From positions 1 to 64,000 of the forward strand of contig LJNS01000004.1 of the NCBI GenBank assembly GCA_001303245.1: a stretch of DNA of 64,000 nucleotides. The letters are read 5' to 3'. Under the pieces are notes generated by a model. The model was not told the origin of the DNA and made no database searches. It worked only from the letters and a program-made list of their open reading frames with translations. How positions within the stretch are numbered: position 1 is the first letter of the stretch; each line of letters starts with the position of its first letter. Shown piece by piece: positions 22,374 through 33,264 of the stretch. This stretch comes from Gammaproteobacteria bacterium SG8_30 (GTDB lineage Bacteria > Pseudomonadota > Gammaproteobacteria > Steroidobacterales > Steroidobacteraceae). Both the position numbers and the translations under genes were made by a program.

Positions 22374-23329
22374 AGGGCGTCCCAGAGGGACTCCATGCGC
22401 CGGCGCAGGTCGGCATCCGGCAGGCGGCCGTGACCCGCGGCCTGGTTGTCCTCGAGGTGAGCGACCTTCGTCGTCCCGGGGATGGCGCAGGTCACCGCCG
22501 GGTGCGAGACCACGTACTTCAGGAGGAACTGCGCCCAGGAGCCGACGTCGGCCTCGGCCGCCCAGTCGGGTAGGGCGCGCCCGCGCACTTGCGGAAACAG
22601 GTTGCCGCTGCGGCGCCCGCCGAACGGCATGTTGACGAGCACCGCCAGGCCTGAGTCCTGCGCAAAGGGCAGCACGCGCTCGGCCGCGCTCCGGTTGCCG
22701 ATCGAGTAGTCGACCTGGACGAAGTCGACCGGGTAGCGCGCCAGCGAGTCGAGCAGCCTCTCGTACTGCTCATCGCGCGAGGTGCTCATGCCGACGTAGC
22801 GGATGCGCTTCGCCGCCTTGAGCTCCAGCAGCAACGGCATGAAGGCTTCGAGACCGTGCAGGTTGTGGACCTGGACTAGGTCGATCGTCTCGACCGCGAG
22901 CCGCCGGAACGACGCTTCGATCAGGTCGCTTGCGTCTGTCACTTCGCCGCCGATCGGCGTCTTGGTGGCCAGGAACAGCCGGTCCCGGTTGCCGAGCTCG
23001 GCGAGCGCCCGGCCGATGACCAGCTCCGAGTCCCCGTAGGCGCGCGCCGTGTCCACGACCGAACCGCCGAGGTCCGGCATGCGGGCGAGGACTTCCTTCC
23101 TGGCGGCGTACTCCGTGGGGTCCGAGACGCCGTAGGCATTCGTGCCGAGGCCGATGACGGGCAGCCGCTCGCCGCTCGAGGGAATGGCCTTTGTGATGCG
23201 CGCGGCAGACCGCTCGTCGGCGGGCGATCGCGCGCGTGAGCTTCGACCGGCCAGCGCGGCAGCCGCGGCGGCAACCCCGCCCGCAAGGAAGCGGCGGCGC
23301 GTCCACGCGAGTCCGTCAGCGTCCGTCAT
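22370..23329 (-). CDS. Aldo/keto reductase with Tat signal
   Basis: A 319-residue aldo/keto reductase. The catalytic tetrad is complete: Asp and Tyr in VVDTARAYG, Lys in LFLATKTPI, His in LVQVHNLHG, acting on a carbonyl substrate with NAD(P)H. The N-terminus has a twin-arginine signal, TRRRFLAGG followed by an Ala-rich hydrophobic stretch, so it is probably exported folded to the periplasm, which is unusual for an NADPH-type enzyme. The ATG at 23329 has AGGAGAGG upstream; the ORF-track start at 23377 is less likely. It lies downstream of the SixA-like gene on the same strand. Confidence 0.9.
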   Translation of the reverse strand: MTDADGLAWTRRRFLAGGVAAAAAALAGRSSRARSPADERSAARITKAIPSSGERLPVIGLGTNAYGVSDPTEYAARKEVLARMPDLGGSVVDTARAYGDSELVIGRALAELGNRDRLFLATKTPIGGEVTDASDLIEASFRRLAVETIDLVQVHNLHGLEAFMPLLLELKAAKRIRYVGMSTSRDEQYERLLDSLARYPVDFVQVDYSIGNRSAAERVLPFAQDSGLAVLVNMPFGGRRSGNLFPQVRGRALPDWAAEADVGSWAQFLLKYVVSHPAVTCAIPGTTKVAHLEDNQAAGHGRLPDADLRRRMESLWDAL

Positions 23330-23401
23330 GCGTTGCCTCTCCTGTCGCATCGGCCCCCATGTTTTCGACCGTCGCACCGATGCGGGGTGCGGCCGAAGAT
23401 C

Positions 23402-23926
23402 TCAGCGCCGGCTCTTCGGGAAGTCGTAGAAGTCGCGCTCGGCCTTGCCGAACTCGAGTTCGCTCCACTTGGCGACAGGCACCCGCAGGCTCGCTACCGC
23501 GCAGGTGGGTACCTCGCCCAGGGAGTCGTCGCCGGCGAGCCAGGCAGCGAAGCCTGAGATGCCGGGGTTGTGGCCGAAGAGCATGACGTGTGTGGCCCGG
23601 CCGCCCGAGCGGCGCACGACCTCGAGCAACTCGCCGGGGGTCGCGAGGTAGGCGGCCTCGGCCAGGCGGATTCGCTTCTCGGAATGGCCGAAGGCCTTCG
23701 CGAAGACCCGCGCCGTCGCGAGCGCCCGCGCTGCGGGACTCGAGATCATGAGCGTCGGGCGGAGCCCGGCCTCGACCAGGCGGCGCGCCATGTCGGGCGC
23801 GTCGCGCTCGCCGCGGGCGTTCAGTGGCCGGTCGAAGTCGGTGAGCGAGGTATCGCTCCAATCGGACTTCGCGTGGCGGACGAGCGTGAGGCGCCTCGGC
23901 CGGGTCGACGCGCCACGCTCGCTCAC
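23402..23926 (-). CDS. SixA-like histidine phosphatase
   Basis: A 174-residue single-domain histidine phosphatase with the catalytic LTLVRHAKSDWSD motif near the N-terminus and the second His in VMLFGHNPG, as in SixA, which removes phosphate from phosphohistidine in phosphorelay or PTS proteins. Its GTG start overlaps the sufT stop by four bases (GTGA), so it is translated with the SUF operon. The ORF track extends it to 24076 through sufT, which is not credible. A different small-molecule substrate cannot be excluded. Confidence 0.88.
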   Translation of the reverse strand: MSERGASTRPRRLTLVRHAKSDWSDTSLTDFDRPLNARGERDAPDMARRLVEAGLRPTLMISSPAARALATARVFAKAFGHSEKRIRLAEAAYLATPGELLEVVRRSGGRATHVMLFGHNPGISGFAAWLAGDDSLGEVPTCAVASLRVPVAKWSELEFGKAERDFYDFPKSRR

Positions 23927-24474
23927 ATCATCCCCGTCTCGAGACGCGCTGCCTCGGACATCATGCTGCGATCCCAGGGCGGGTCGAAAACGAGGTCTAC
24001 GTGCGCCTCGCGGATGGTCGGGATGGCCTCGACCTTGTCCTTGACGTCCTGGGCCAGGAAGTCGCCCATGCCGCAACCGGGTGCAGTGAGCGTCATCTTC
24101 ACGTGGACGTTCCGGGAGCCGTCCTCGTTGCGCTGCACGTCGCAGTCGTAGATCAGGCCGAGGTCGACGACGTTGATCGGGATCTCGGGATCGAAGCAGG
24201 TCCTGAGCTGATCCCAGACGAGGTTGCGGACGTCCTCGTCGGTGGCCCCGGGCGGCAGCTCGGGCTTCTTGAAGGGCTCCTTGCCGATCGCGTCGGCGTC
24301 GTCGCCGGCGATGCGGAACAGGTTGCCCTCGACATAGACGGTGAAGCTGCCGCCGAGCGCCTGGGTGATGTAGCCCACGGTTCCCGTGCGCAGCTTGACC
24401 TCGACTCCGGCGGGGATGATCACCGCCTGGACGTCGCGCTGTACGACGATCGGCTCGTTCTCGTGTCGGTGCAT
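23923..24474 (-). CDS. sufT: Fe-S assembly protein SufT (MIP18/DUF59 family)
   Basis: SufT is an auxiliary Fe-S maturation factor. The 183-residue protein has an N-terminal part typical of proteobacterial SufT (VIIPAGVEVKLRTGTVGYITQALGGSFTVYV) and a DUF59 domain with DPEIPINVVDLGLIYD and TAPGCGMGDFLAQDVK, including the conserved reactive cysteine. It follows sufU by 36 bases and overlaps the next gene. Confidence 0.95.
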   Translation of the reverse strand: MHRHENEPIVVQRDVQAVIIPAGVEVKLRTGTVGYITQALGGSFTVYVEGNLFRIAGDDADAIGKEPFKKPELPPGATDEDVRNLVWDQLRTCFDPEIPINVVDLGLIYDCDVQRNEDGSRNVHVKMTLTAPGCGMGDFLAQDVKDKVEAIPTIREAHVDLVFDPPWDRSMMSEAARLETGMM

Positions 24475-24510
24475 CGTCAGCTCACTCCGTCGTCACCGGC
24501 TGCGATTCCT

Positions 24511-24866
24511 TCACTCGCGGACCCCGGAGAGCGCCGCCAGCTTGCCGAGGTCGGCGGGAACCGGCGCGTCGTGCCGGGTCAGCATGTCGTGGACTTCCTC
24601 GAACAGGTGGCGGACATCGTCGAGCCGCTTGCCCTTCACCGCCTCGCTCATCAGCGAGGCCGAGGCGGTCGAGATCGCGCAACCCTTGCACTCGAAGCGG
24701 ATGTCGCGGATGACGTCTCCCTCGACCTCCACGAAGACGTGCAGCCTGTCGCCACACAGCGGGTTGTTGCCCTCGGCCGTGCGGTTGGCGTGCTCGAGCT
24801 TCCCGAAGTTCCGGGGGTTCCTGTTGTGGTCGACGATGACGTCGCGATACAGGTCCGTCAGGTCCA

Positions 24867-24867
<1 letters not shown>
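24511..24867 (-). CDS. sufU: SufU-type Fe-S assembly protein, C-terminally truncated
   Basis: SufU is a zinc-dependent sulfur-transfer partner of SufS, accepting its persulfide. The 118-residue protein shows DLYRDVIVDHNRNPRNFG, NNPLCGDRL and the second ligand in ECKGCAISTASASLM. It then stops right after DLGKLAALSGVRE. Family members continue from this point with a segment that contains the third zinc-ligand Cys (KCATLxW in Bacillus SufU), and are usually 140-150 residues long. A short tail, KESQPVTTE, is readable in another frame up to 24482, just before sufT. The pattern suggests a frame-shifting deletion of the missing segment or an assembly error. Its ATG overlaps the sufS stop by one base. 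Confidence 0.88.
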
Positions 24868-26110
<1,243 letters not shown>

Positions 26111-26111
<1 letters not shown>

Positions 26112-27438
26112 CAGACGAACTCCCGGATGATGTCCCGGTCGGGCAGGTGCCCCACCACGAGCTCCTCGATGTGCCGGCGCAGTCCCGGCTCGGTAACCTG
26201 CGCGACGACGTCTTCGCAGAACGCGAACGTCAGCAGTCCTCGCGCCGTGTCCGGGTCGATGCCGCGGGAGAGCAGGTAGAAGAGCTGGTCGGCATCGAGC
26301 GAGCCCGTGGTCGCACCGTGGCTGCACTTGACGTCGTCCGTGAGGATCTCGAGTTGCGGCCGGGTATTGATCTCCGCGAGCGGCGAGAGTATCAGGTTTC
26401 GGCTGGACTGCTGCGAGTCAGCCTTGGCCGCGTCCTCGCGGACCCGCACGCGGCCGTTGTAGGCGCCGCGGCCCCTGTCCGCCGCTACGCCGCGGAACAC
26501 CTGTTCGGAGCGTGTGTGCGGCGCGGCGTGCTCGATGAGCGCATAGAGATCGGCCTGGCGCACGCCGTCCACCATGAACAAGCCGTGCACCCGGGTTTCC
26601 GCCGCGGGACCCTGCAGCCGCACCTCGAGGTTGCTGCGCACGATGCGGCCGCCGATCGCGAAGATCGCCTGCGTGTAGGCGCTGTTGCGGTCCTGGGTGG
26701 CAAGCAAGGTCTCGACGTGCACGACGGCGGGATCCTGCTGGTGCAGCCGCAGGTGATCGACGCGCGAGCCCACGCCGAGACGCAGCTCGCAGGTGAGGTT
26801 GGTGAAGCACTCGCCGGCGCCGGCCGAGACGAAGTGCTCGACGATGCGCAGGTGGCTGTCACGCCCGGCCTCGACCACGACGCGGGCGTGGGCGGCGGGG
26901 GAGGACTCACCGGTCGAGACGTGCACGAGGTAGACGCCGCGCCTGGCATCGGCGCCGTCGGCGAGCCGGAGCAGCGCGCCGTCGTCCGCGAAGGCCTCGG
27001 CCAGCAGCGCGAAGCGCTCGTCGACCCCGTCCCCGGGCACGCTCGGCAAGCTGGCGACGTTGCCGGGGTCGCTCTCGGCGGCGGAGGCGAGGCTCTCGAT
27101 ACGGATCGAGCCGTCGTCGGGCAGCCGGGACAGGGCGGGCTGGAACCGGCCGTCCACCAGCACGAAGCGCCAGGCCTCCGGGAGGTCGAGGAGCAGCGTA
27201 GCGATACGCTCCAGCGCGAGGCCGGCCGGTGCGCCTACCTCGAACCGGCGGCGCGTCAGTTCGGGCCAGTCGAGGTACTTCCAGTTCTCGTCGCGCCGGT
27301 CCGGAAGCCCGCCTGCCACTAGGCGGGCAAGTGCCGCGCTGCGCCGGGCCTCCCAGGCCGGACCGCCGCGCAGGCGGCCGCACGCGGCGGCATGGGCTCG
27401 CTCGATGCGCTCGACCGGCGTGAACTCCGGCGCCGCGC

Positions 27439-27442
<4 letters not shown>
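26111..27442 (-). CDS. sufD: Fe-S scaffold component SufD
   Basis: SufD pairs with SufB in the SufBC2D scaffold on which clusters form. The 443-residue protein has the conserved C-terminal beta-helix core: GRVRVREDAAKADSQQSSRNLILSPLAEINTRPQLEILTDDVKCSHGATTGSLDADQLFYLLSRGI. The N-terminal part is variable, as usual. It overlaps sufC by four bases and sufS by one. Confidence 0.96.
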
Positions 27443-28215
<773 letters not shown>

Positions 28216-28237
28216 GTCTGTCTCCGTCTCGTTTGCG

Positions 28238-29686
28238 TCAGCCGACCGCGCCCTCGAGGCTCACGGCAAGCAGGTTCTGTGCCTCCACCGCGAACTCCAT
28301 CGGCAGCTCCTTGAACACTTCCTTGCAGAAGCCGTTGACGATCATGTTGACCGCGTCCTCGGCGGAGATGCCGCGCTGCAGGCAGTAGAAGAGCTGGTCC
28401 TCCGAGATCTTGGAGGTGGTCGCCTCGTGCTCGACGATGGCAGTGGGGTTCTTCACTTCCACGTAGGGGAAGGTGTGGGCGCCGCACTCCCCGCCCATGA
28501 GCAGCGAGTCGCACTGGGTGTAGTTGCGCGCGCCATCCGCGCCGGGCAGCACCTTGACGAGCCCGCGGTAGGCATTCTGCCCGTGGCCGGCCGAGATGCC
28601 CTTGGACACGATCGTGCTGCGGGTGTTGCGGCCCATGTGGATCATCTTCGTGCCGGTGTCGGCCTGCTGGTAGTTGTTGGCGAGCGCGACGGAGTAGAAC
28701 TCGCCCACCGAGTTCTCGCCGCGCAGCACGCAGCTGGGGTACTTCCAGGTGATGGCCGAGCCCGTCTCCACCTGCGTCCAGGAAATCTTGGAGTTGCGGC
28801 CGCGGCAGTCGCCGCGCTTGGTGACGAAGTTGTAGATCCCGCCGACGCCGTTCTCGTCGCCGGGGTACCAGTTCTGGACCGTCGAGTACTTGATCTCGGC
28901 GTCGTCGAGCGCCACCAATTCCACGACCGCGGCGTGCAGCTGGTTCTCGTCGCGCATCGGCGCGGTGCAGCCCTCGAGGTAGCTGACGTGCGAGCCCTCG
29001 TCGGCGACGATCAGGGTGCGCTCGAACTGGCCGGTATTCACGGCGTTGATGCGGAAGTAGGTGGACAGCTCCATCGGGCAGCGCACGCCCTTCGGCACGT
29101 AGACGAACGAGCCGTCCGAGAAGACCGCAGAATTGAGCGCGGCGTAGAAGTTGTCACGGATCGGCACCACCGACCCCAGGTAGCGCTCGACGAGCTCCGG
29201 ATGGTTCTTCACCGCCTCGGAGAAGGAGCAGAAGATGACACCGGCCTCCGCCAGCCTTTCCTTGAACGTCGTGGCCACCGAAACGCTGTCGAACACGGCG
29301 TCGACGGCGACGCCGGCGAGGCGGGCACGCTCGTGCAGGGGGATGCCGAGCTTGTCGTAGGTCTCGAGCAGCTTCGGGTCGACCTCGTCGAGGCTCTTGG
29401 GGCCGTCGGTCTTCTTCTTCGGCGCCGAGTAGTACGAGATCGCCTGGAAGTCGATGGGCGGGTAGTGCACGTGCGCCCACTTCGGCTCCTTCATGCGGCT
29501 CCACTGGCGAAAGGCCTTGAGCCTCCAGTCGAGCATGAACTGCGGCTCGCCCTTGATCGCGGAGATCAGGCGCACCACGTCCTCGTCGAGCCCCGGCGGC
29601 AGGGTCTCGCTCTCGATGTCGGTGACGAAGCCGTGCCGGTACTTGCGGGCAACGATCGCTTCGATTTCCTGGGACGTGCTTGCCAT
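28238..29686 (-). CDS. sufB: Fe-S scaffold component SufB
   Basis: SufB is the main scaffold subunit on which SUF clusters are built. The 482-residue protein carries the conserved [28 protein letters not shown] stretch with functional cysteines, and the C-terminal [29 protein letters not shown] block. Ribosome site GGAGGAG precedes the ATG. It is the first structural gene after the regulator. Confidence 0.98.
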   Translation of the reverse strand: MASTSQEIEAIVARKYRHGFVTDIESETLPPGLDEDVVRLISAIKGEPQFMLDWRLKAFRQWSRMKEPKWAHVHYPPIDFQAISYYSAPKKKTDGPKSLDEVDPKLLETYDKLGIPLHERARLAGVAVDAVFDSVSVATTFKERLAEAGVIFCSFSEAVKNHPELVERYLGSVVPIRDNFYAALNSAVFSDGSFVYVPKGVRCPMELSTYFRINAVNTGQFERTLIVADEGSHVSYLEGCTAPMRDENQLHAAVVELVALDDAEIKYSTVQNWYPGDENGVGGIYNFVTKRGDCRGRNSKISWTQVETGSAITWKYPSCVLRGENSVGEFYSVALANNYQQADTGTKMIHMGRNTRSTIVSKGISAGHGQNAYRGLVKVLPGADGARNYTQCDSLLMGGECGAHTFPYVEVKNPTAIVEHEATTSKISEDQLFYCLQRGISAEDAVNMIVNGFCKEVFKELPMEFAVEAQNLLAVSLEGAVG

Positions 29687-29705
29687 GGCTCCTCCGAAGG
29701 AATCC

Positions 29706-30179
29706 TCAGACGCGCGTCAACGGGCGCCAGCCGCCGCGGCCGAGCGCGGCCCCGAGGTCCGGCGCGCGCACCGTAGCGTCGTGCGCGATCAGGGTCGTCA
29801 GCCGCAGCTCCTGGAGCGAGCTGCGGATCGCCATGCTGACCTGCTGCCAGCTGTGGCCCACCCGGCAACTGGCCTCGAGGTCGCAGCTGCCGTGGTCGCT
29901 CGCGCACTCGGTGAGGGCGACCGGGCCCTCCACCGCGTCGATGATCTGCGCCGCCGTGATCTCGTCGGCGGGGCGAGCCAGCTGGTAACCGCCCCGGGCC
30001 CCGCGCGTCGAGCGCACGAGCCCGGCGCGCTGCAGCTCCTTCAGCAGCTTGCTCACGGTGGGAAGGCCGATCCCGGTCGACTCGGCGAGCTCGCTGGCGC
30101 TCGTCAGGCCGCCGTCAGCGCCGGACAGCGAGGCGAGCAGGACCGTGGCGTAATCGGTGAGCTTGCTGATGCGCAGCAT
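29706..30179 (-). CDS. Rrf2-family Fe-S regulator of the SUF operon
   Basis: A 157-residue Rrf2/IscR-type transcription factor. The winged-helix region ([45 protein letters not shown]) is followed by a cluster-binding motif C-x6-C-x5-C-x3-H in [19 protein letters not shown], close to the ligand spacing of IscR. It is the first gene of the suf operon, as in other proteobacteria where this subgroup is the SUF regulator. The promoter just upstream overlaps an AGGAC-type dyad, suggesting autoregulation by Fe-S status. Confidence 0.93.
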   Translation of the reverse strand: MLRISKLTDYATVLLASLSGADGGLTSASELAESTGIGLPTVSKLLKELQRAGLVRSTRGARGGYQLARPADEITAAQIIDAVEGPVALTECASDHGSCDLEASCRVGHSWQQVSMAIRSSLQELRLTTLIAHDATVRAPDLGAALGRGGWRPLTRV

Positions 30180-30206
30180 GGCGTTCCCGGTCGGGTGAAC
30201 TGAAAC

Positions 30207-30241
30207 AAGACCATTTTAGTCCTATTAAACGGGCCTGTGTA
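30207..30241 (-). promoter_or_regulatory. SUF operon promoter overlapped by an IscR-like dyad
   Basis: On the minus strand, TACACA and TAAAAT are separated by 17 bases (five of six match in the -10). The -10 lies in the middle of AGGACTAAAATGGTCTT, whose halves AGGAC and AAGAC (in reverse complement) form a dyad similar to the IscR type 1 site with its GACT...AGTC core. Binding of the Rrf2 protein here would block RNA polymerase. Confidence 0.55.
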
Positions 30242-30350
30242 GGGGCGATGCCGGGCGCGCCCGATGCTTTGGTAGAATGCGCGCCGTCCGGCGGGTCGCC
30301 GGTTCGCCTCGTCCACACGGTCCCGTAGCGCTCTCGAGGAAGGCCCGGCC

Positions 30351-30458
30351 ATGATCCAGCGTCCATTCAGCCCCCGGCGCGGGGGACCTTCGCGCGATAC
30401 CGGCCGTTTCGCGGGCGGCGCCGTTCCGCGTCCTCCAGCGCCCCTTCGATTTCCATGA
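30351..30458 (+). CDS. Possible small ORF upstream of mlaF
   Basis: A 35-codon reading frame, too short for the ORF track, begins with MIQRPFSPRRGG, is rich in Pro and Arg, and has a good GAGGAAGG ribosome site. Its TGA overlaps a second ATG (ATGA) that opens a 20-codon frame ending at 30517, just inside mlaF. It could be a leader peptide or chance. The rest of the gap between the Rrf2 gene and mlaF holds a TAGAAT at 30273 without a -35. Confidence 0.22.
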   Translation: MIQRPFSPRRGGPSRDTGRFAGGAVPRPPAPLRFP

Positions 30459-30507
30459 CGTTCGAATCGAATGGTGGGGGTCGCGCCGCCTGCCACGGGG
30501 GCCCGCC

Positions 30508-31323
30508 GTGGCGGTAGACCCGGCGCTCGCAGTCCACATCCGGGACCTGACCTACCGGGCCGGTGGCCGGGCCGTGCTCGACGGCCTGAGCCTCGACATC
30601 CGGCGGGGCTCGGTCACCGCGATCATGGGCCCGAGCGGCACGGGGAAGACGACGCTGTTGCGGCTCATCACGGGTCAGGCCTTGCCGGATTCCGGTGAGG
30701 TGATCGTGGAAGGACAGGACGTGGCCCGGCTCGGGCGCCGCGAACTCTACGCGTTGCGCCGGCGCATGGGCATGTTGTTCCAGAACGGAGCGCTGCTGAC
30801 CGATCTCGACGTCTACGAGAACGTCGCATTTCCGCTGCGGGAGCACACCCGGCTGCCGGAGAGCCTGATCCGGCACATCGTGCTGACCAAGCTGCAGGCC
30901 GTGGGGCTGCGTGGCGCGGCGCGCCTGATGCCGGCCGAGCTTTCGGGGGGCATGGCGCGGCGCGTGGCGCTCGCGCGGGCCATCGTCATGGACCCGGAAA
31001 TCCTGATCTACGACGAGCCCTTCGTGGGCCTCGATCCGATCTCGCTCGGGGTCGTCCTGAGACTGATCCGGGAGCTCAACGACGTCCTCGGCCTCACCAG
31101 CATCGTGGTCTCGCACGACGTGCGCGAGATCTCGGCGGTCGCGGACAGCGCACACCTGCTCTCGGCCGGAAAGGTGGTGGCCTCCGGCCCGCCCCGGGAG
31201 CTCGCCGACAGTGAGTCCGAGGAAGTGAGGCAGTTCATGCTCGGGCAGCCGGACGGGCCGGTACCCTTCCACTACCCGGCGCCCGACTACCAGGAGCAGC
31301 TGTTCGGGGACGCCGGACAATGA
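30508..31323 (+). CDS. mlaF: Phospholipid ABC transporter ATP-binding protein MlaF
   Basis: MlaF powers the MlaFEDB complex, which moves phospholipids between the inner membrane and the periplasmic carrier MlaC. The 271-residue protein has Walker A GPSGTGKTT, ABC signature LSGGMARRVALARAI, Walker B LIYDEPFVGLDP and switch His VVSHD. It starts at GTG and overlaps mlaE by four bases (ATGA). The operon order mlaF-E-D-C-B is canonical. Confidence 0.97.
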   Translation: MAVDPALAVHIRDLTYRAGGRAVLDGLSLDIRRGSVTAIMGPSGTGKTTLLRLITGQALPDSGEVIVEGQDVARLGRRELYALRRRMGMLFQNGALLTDLDVYENVAFPLREHTRLPESLIRHIVLTKLQAVGLRGAARLMPAELSGGMARRVALARAIVMDPEILIYDEPFVGLDPISLGVVLRLIRELNDVLGLTSIVVSHDVREISAVADSAHLLSAGKVVASGPPRELADSESEEVRQFMLGQPDGPVPFHYPAPDYQEQLFGDAGQ

Positions 31324-32090
31324 AGACACTGCTGCCGGAAATCGTCGAGCGCGCCGTCGAGGCGGTCCACACGCTCGGCAAGTACACGCTGTTCACGGGC
31401 AGACTGGTGGCGGAGACGCCGCGTGCCCTGTTGCGGCCTGGCCTAGTGGTCGAGCAGGTCCACAATGCGGGCGCGCTGTCGCTGGTCATCATCATGCTGA
31501 GCGGCCTGTTCGTCGGCATGGTGCTCGGGCTGCAGGGCTTCGACCTGCTCGAGCGGTTCGGCTCGGAAGACTCGCTCGGCATCGCGGCGGCGCTGGGCCT
31601 GGTCAAGGAGCTCGGCCCGGTGGTCACGGCGCTGCTCTTCGCCGGCCGCGCCGGTACGGCGCTCGCCTCGGAGCTCGGCCTCATGCGGGCGACCGACCAG
31701 CTGTCCGCGATGCAGATGATGGCGGTGGACCCCGTTCGCCGGGTGGTGGTGCCCCGATTCCTCGGCGGCGTGATCGCCATGCCCCTGCTGGCCGGGATCT
31801 TCAGCATGATCGGCATCTTCGGCGCGCAGCTGGTCGGCGTGCAGATGATGGGCGTGGACCCAGGTCAGTTCTGGTCGCAGATGCAGGGCGCCGTCGAGAC
31901 CGAGGACGTCATGGAAGGCGTGATCAAGAGCCTGTTCTTCGGCGTCGCCTGCAGCGCCGTAGCCGTCTACGAGGGCTATCATTCCGCGCCGACCGCCGAG
32001 GGCGTCGGGCGGGCGACGACCCGCACCGTCGTGATCTCCTCGGTGGTCGTGCTGCTGCTCGACTACATGCTCACCGCGGTGATGCTCTAG
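31320..32090 (+). CDS. mlaE: Phospholipid ABC transporter permease MlaE
   Basis: MlaE is the inner-membrane permease of the Mla system. The 256-residue protein has five to six hydrophobic segments and the family signature GLVKELGPVVTALLFAGRAGTALASELGLMRATDQLSAMQMMAVDP. It overlaps mlaF by four bases. Length matches E. coli MlaE (260). Confidence 0.97.
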   Translation: MKTLLPEIVERAVEAVHTLGKYTLFTGRLVAETPRALLRPGLVVEQVHNAGALSLVIIMLSGLFVGMVLGLQGFDLLERFGSEDSLGIAAALGLVKELGPVVTALLFAGRAGTALASELGLMRATDQLSAMQMMAVDPVRRVVVPRFLGGVIAMPLLAGIFSMIGIFGAQLVGVQMMGVDPGQFWSQMQGAVETEDVMEGVIKSLFFGVACSAVAVYEGYHSAPTAEGVGRATTRTVVISSVVVLLLDYMLTAVML

Positions 32091-32125
32091 CCGCGTTCCG
32101 CGGGACACGTTCAAGGAGTCTGGCC

Positions 32126-32623
32126 ATGCGCCCCACGCGAGCGATAGAACTGGGAACCGGGCTGTTCGTGCTGCTCGGATTCGCCGCACTGTTCTTCCTG
32201 ATCACGCAGATCACGAACCGCGAGTTCGGCCTCGGCGAGACGGGGTACCGGCTGACCGCCAGCTTCGAGCAGGTGGGCGGGCTCAAGGCCGGCGCGCCGG
32301 TCTCCATGTCAGGCGTGACGGTAGGCCGGGTCGAGTCCATCGGCTACGACTTTACGGAATACAAGGCCAGCGTCGCGCTGCGCATCGATGGCCGCTACGA
32401 CCGCATTCCAGACGACAGCGACGCCAGCATCTACACGGCCGGACTGCTGGGCGGGCAGTACGTCGCCATTTCGCCGGGCGGCTCGGAAACCTTTTTGTCC
32501 GACGGTGATCAGATCCTGTTCACACAGTCGGCCATCGTGCTCGAGAACCTGGTCAGCAAGTTCCTGTTCTCGAAGGCCGCGGAGGCCGGCGGCGGCAAGA
32601 CCGAGGAGACCGACCAGAAATGA
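32126..32623 (+). CDS. mlaD: Membrane-anchored MCE protein MlaD
   Basis: MlaD forms the hexameric periplasmic ring of the Mla transporter. The 165-residue protein has one N-terminal membrane helix (TGLFVLLGFAALFFLITQI) and a single MCE domain with VGGLKAGAPVSMSGVTVGRVESI and IYTAGLLGGQYVAISPGG. It starts 35 bases after mlaE, with AAGGAG upstream, and overlaps mlaC by four bases. Confidence 0.97.
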   Translation: MRPTRAIELGTGLFVLLGFAALFFLITQITNREFGLGETGYRLTASFEQVGGLKAGAPVSMSGVTVGRVESIGYDFTEYKASVALRIDGRYDRIPDDSDASIYTAGLLGGQYVAISPGGSETFLSDGDQILFTQSAIVLENLVSKFLFSKAAEAGGGKTEETDQK

Positions 32624-33264
32624 ACCGCAGATTCGCCCTGATCCTGCTGCTGGCGCTGCCGCTGGGTGCTGCGGCGCAGCAGGCTTCCGGAACCGTGCCC
32701 GGGCCGGCGCCGCAGGAGCTCATCGAGGAGAGCGCACAAGCCATGCTGGAGGCCCTCGACGCGGATCGCGAGGCTTACCAGAAGGACGCCGCCAAGGTGC
32801 GCGCGCTCGTCGACCGGGTCCTGCTGCCACACTTCGACACGGATTACTCCGCGATGCTGGTGCTCGGCAAGCACTGGCGCACGGCGAGCCCGGAGCAGCG
32901 CAAGCGCTTCGTCGAGGCCTTCTACCAGTCGCTCTTGTCGAAGTACGGCGCGGCGCTGGCGAGCTTCACCGGCGAGAACCTCACGATGCTGCCCTTCCGC
33001 GGCGACCTCGCCAGCGGCCGGGCGACCGTGCGTACGGAGGTGACCACAAGCGATGGCACGCGCGTGCCCGTGAACTACTCGATGCGCGCCACGCAGGACG
33101 GCTGGAAGGCCTGGGACGTGACGATCGAGGGCATCTCCTACGTCAAGAACTTCCGCACGGACTTCGGCGCGGAAATAGACCAGCGGGGGCTCGACGCCGT
33201 AATCGAGCGGCTCGAGTCCGAGTCGGGGGCCGCGGGCGAGGCAGGCGATGCCGCTGCCGGCTGA
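32620..33264 (+). CDS. mlaC: Periplasmic phospholipid carrier MlaC
   Basis: MlaC shuttles phospholipid between the outer-membrane MlaA complex and MlaFEDB. The 214-residue protein has a signal peptide (LILLLALPLGAAA, cleavage before QQ) and the Ttg2D/MlaC core (LLPHFDTDYSAMLVLGKHWRTASPEQRKRFVEAFYQSLLSKYG, WKAWDVTIEGISYVKNFRTDF). It overlaps mlaD by four and mlaB by 17 bases. Confidence 0.96.
   Translation: MNRRFALILLLALPLGAAAQQASGTVPGPAPQELIEESAQAMLEALDADREAYQKDAAKVRALVDRVLLPHFDTDYSAMLVLGKHWRTASPEQRKRFVEAFYQSLLSKYGAALASFTGENLTMLPFRGDLASGRATVRTEVTTSDGTRVPVNYSMRATQDGWKAWDVTIEGISYVKNFRTDFGAEIDQRGLDAVIERLESESGAAGEAGDAAAG

Noticed and set aside
30250-30278. mlaF promoter with TAGAAT at 30273
   Set aside because: The -10 is good but no -35 exists at usable spacing; left as a remark only.
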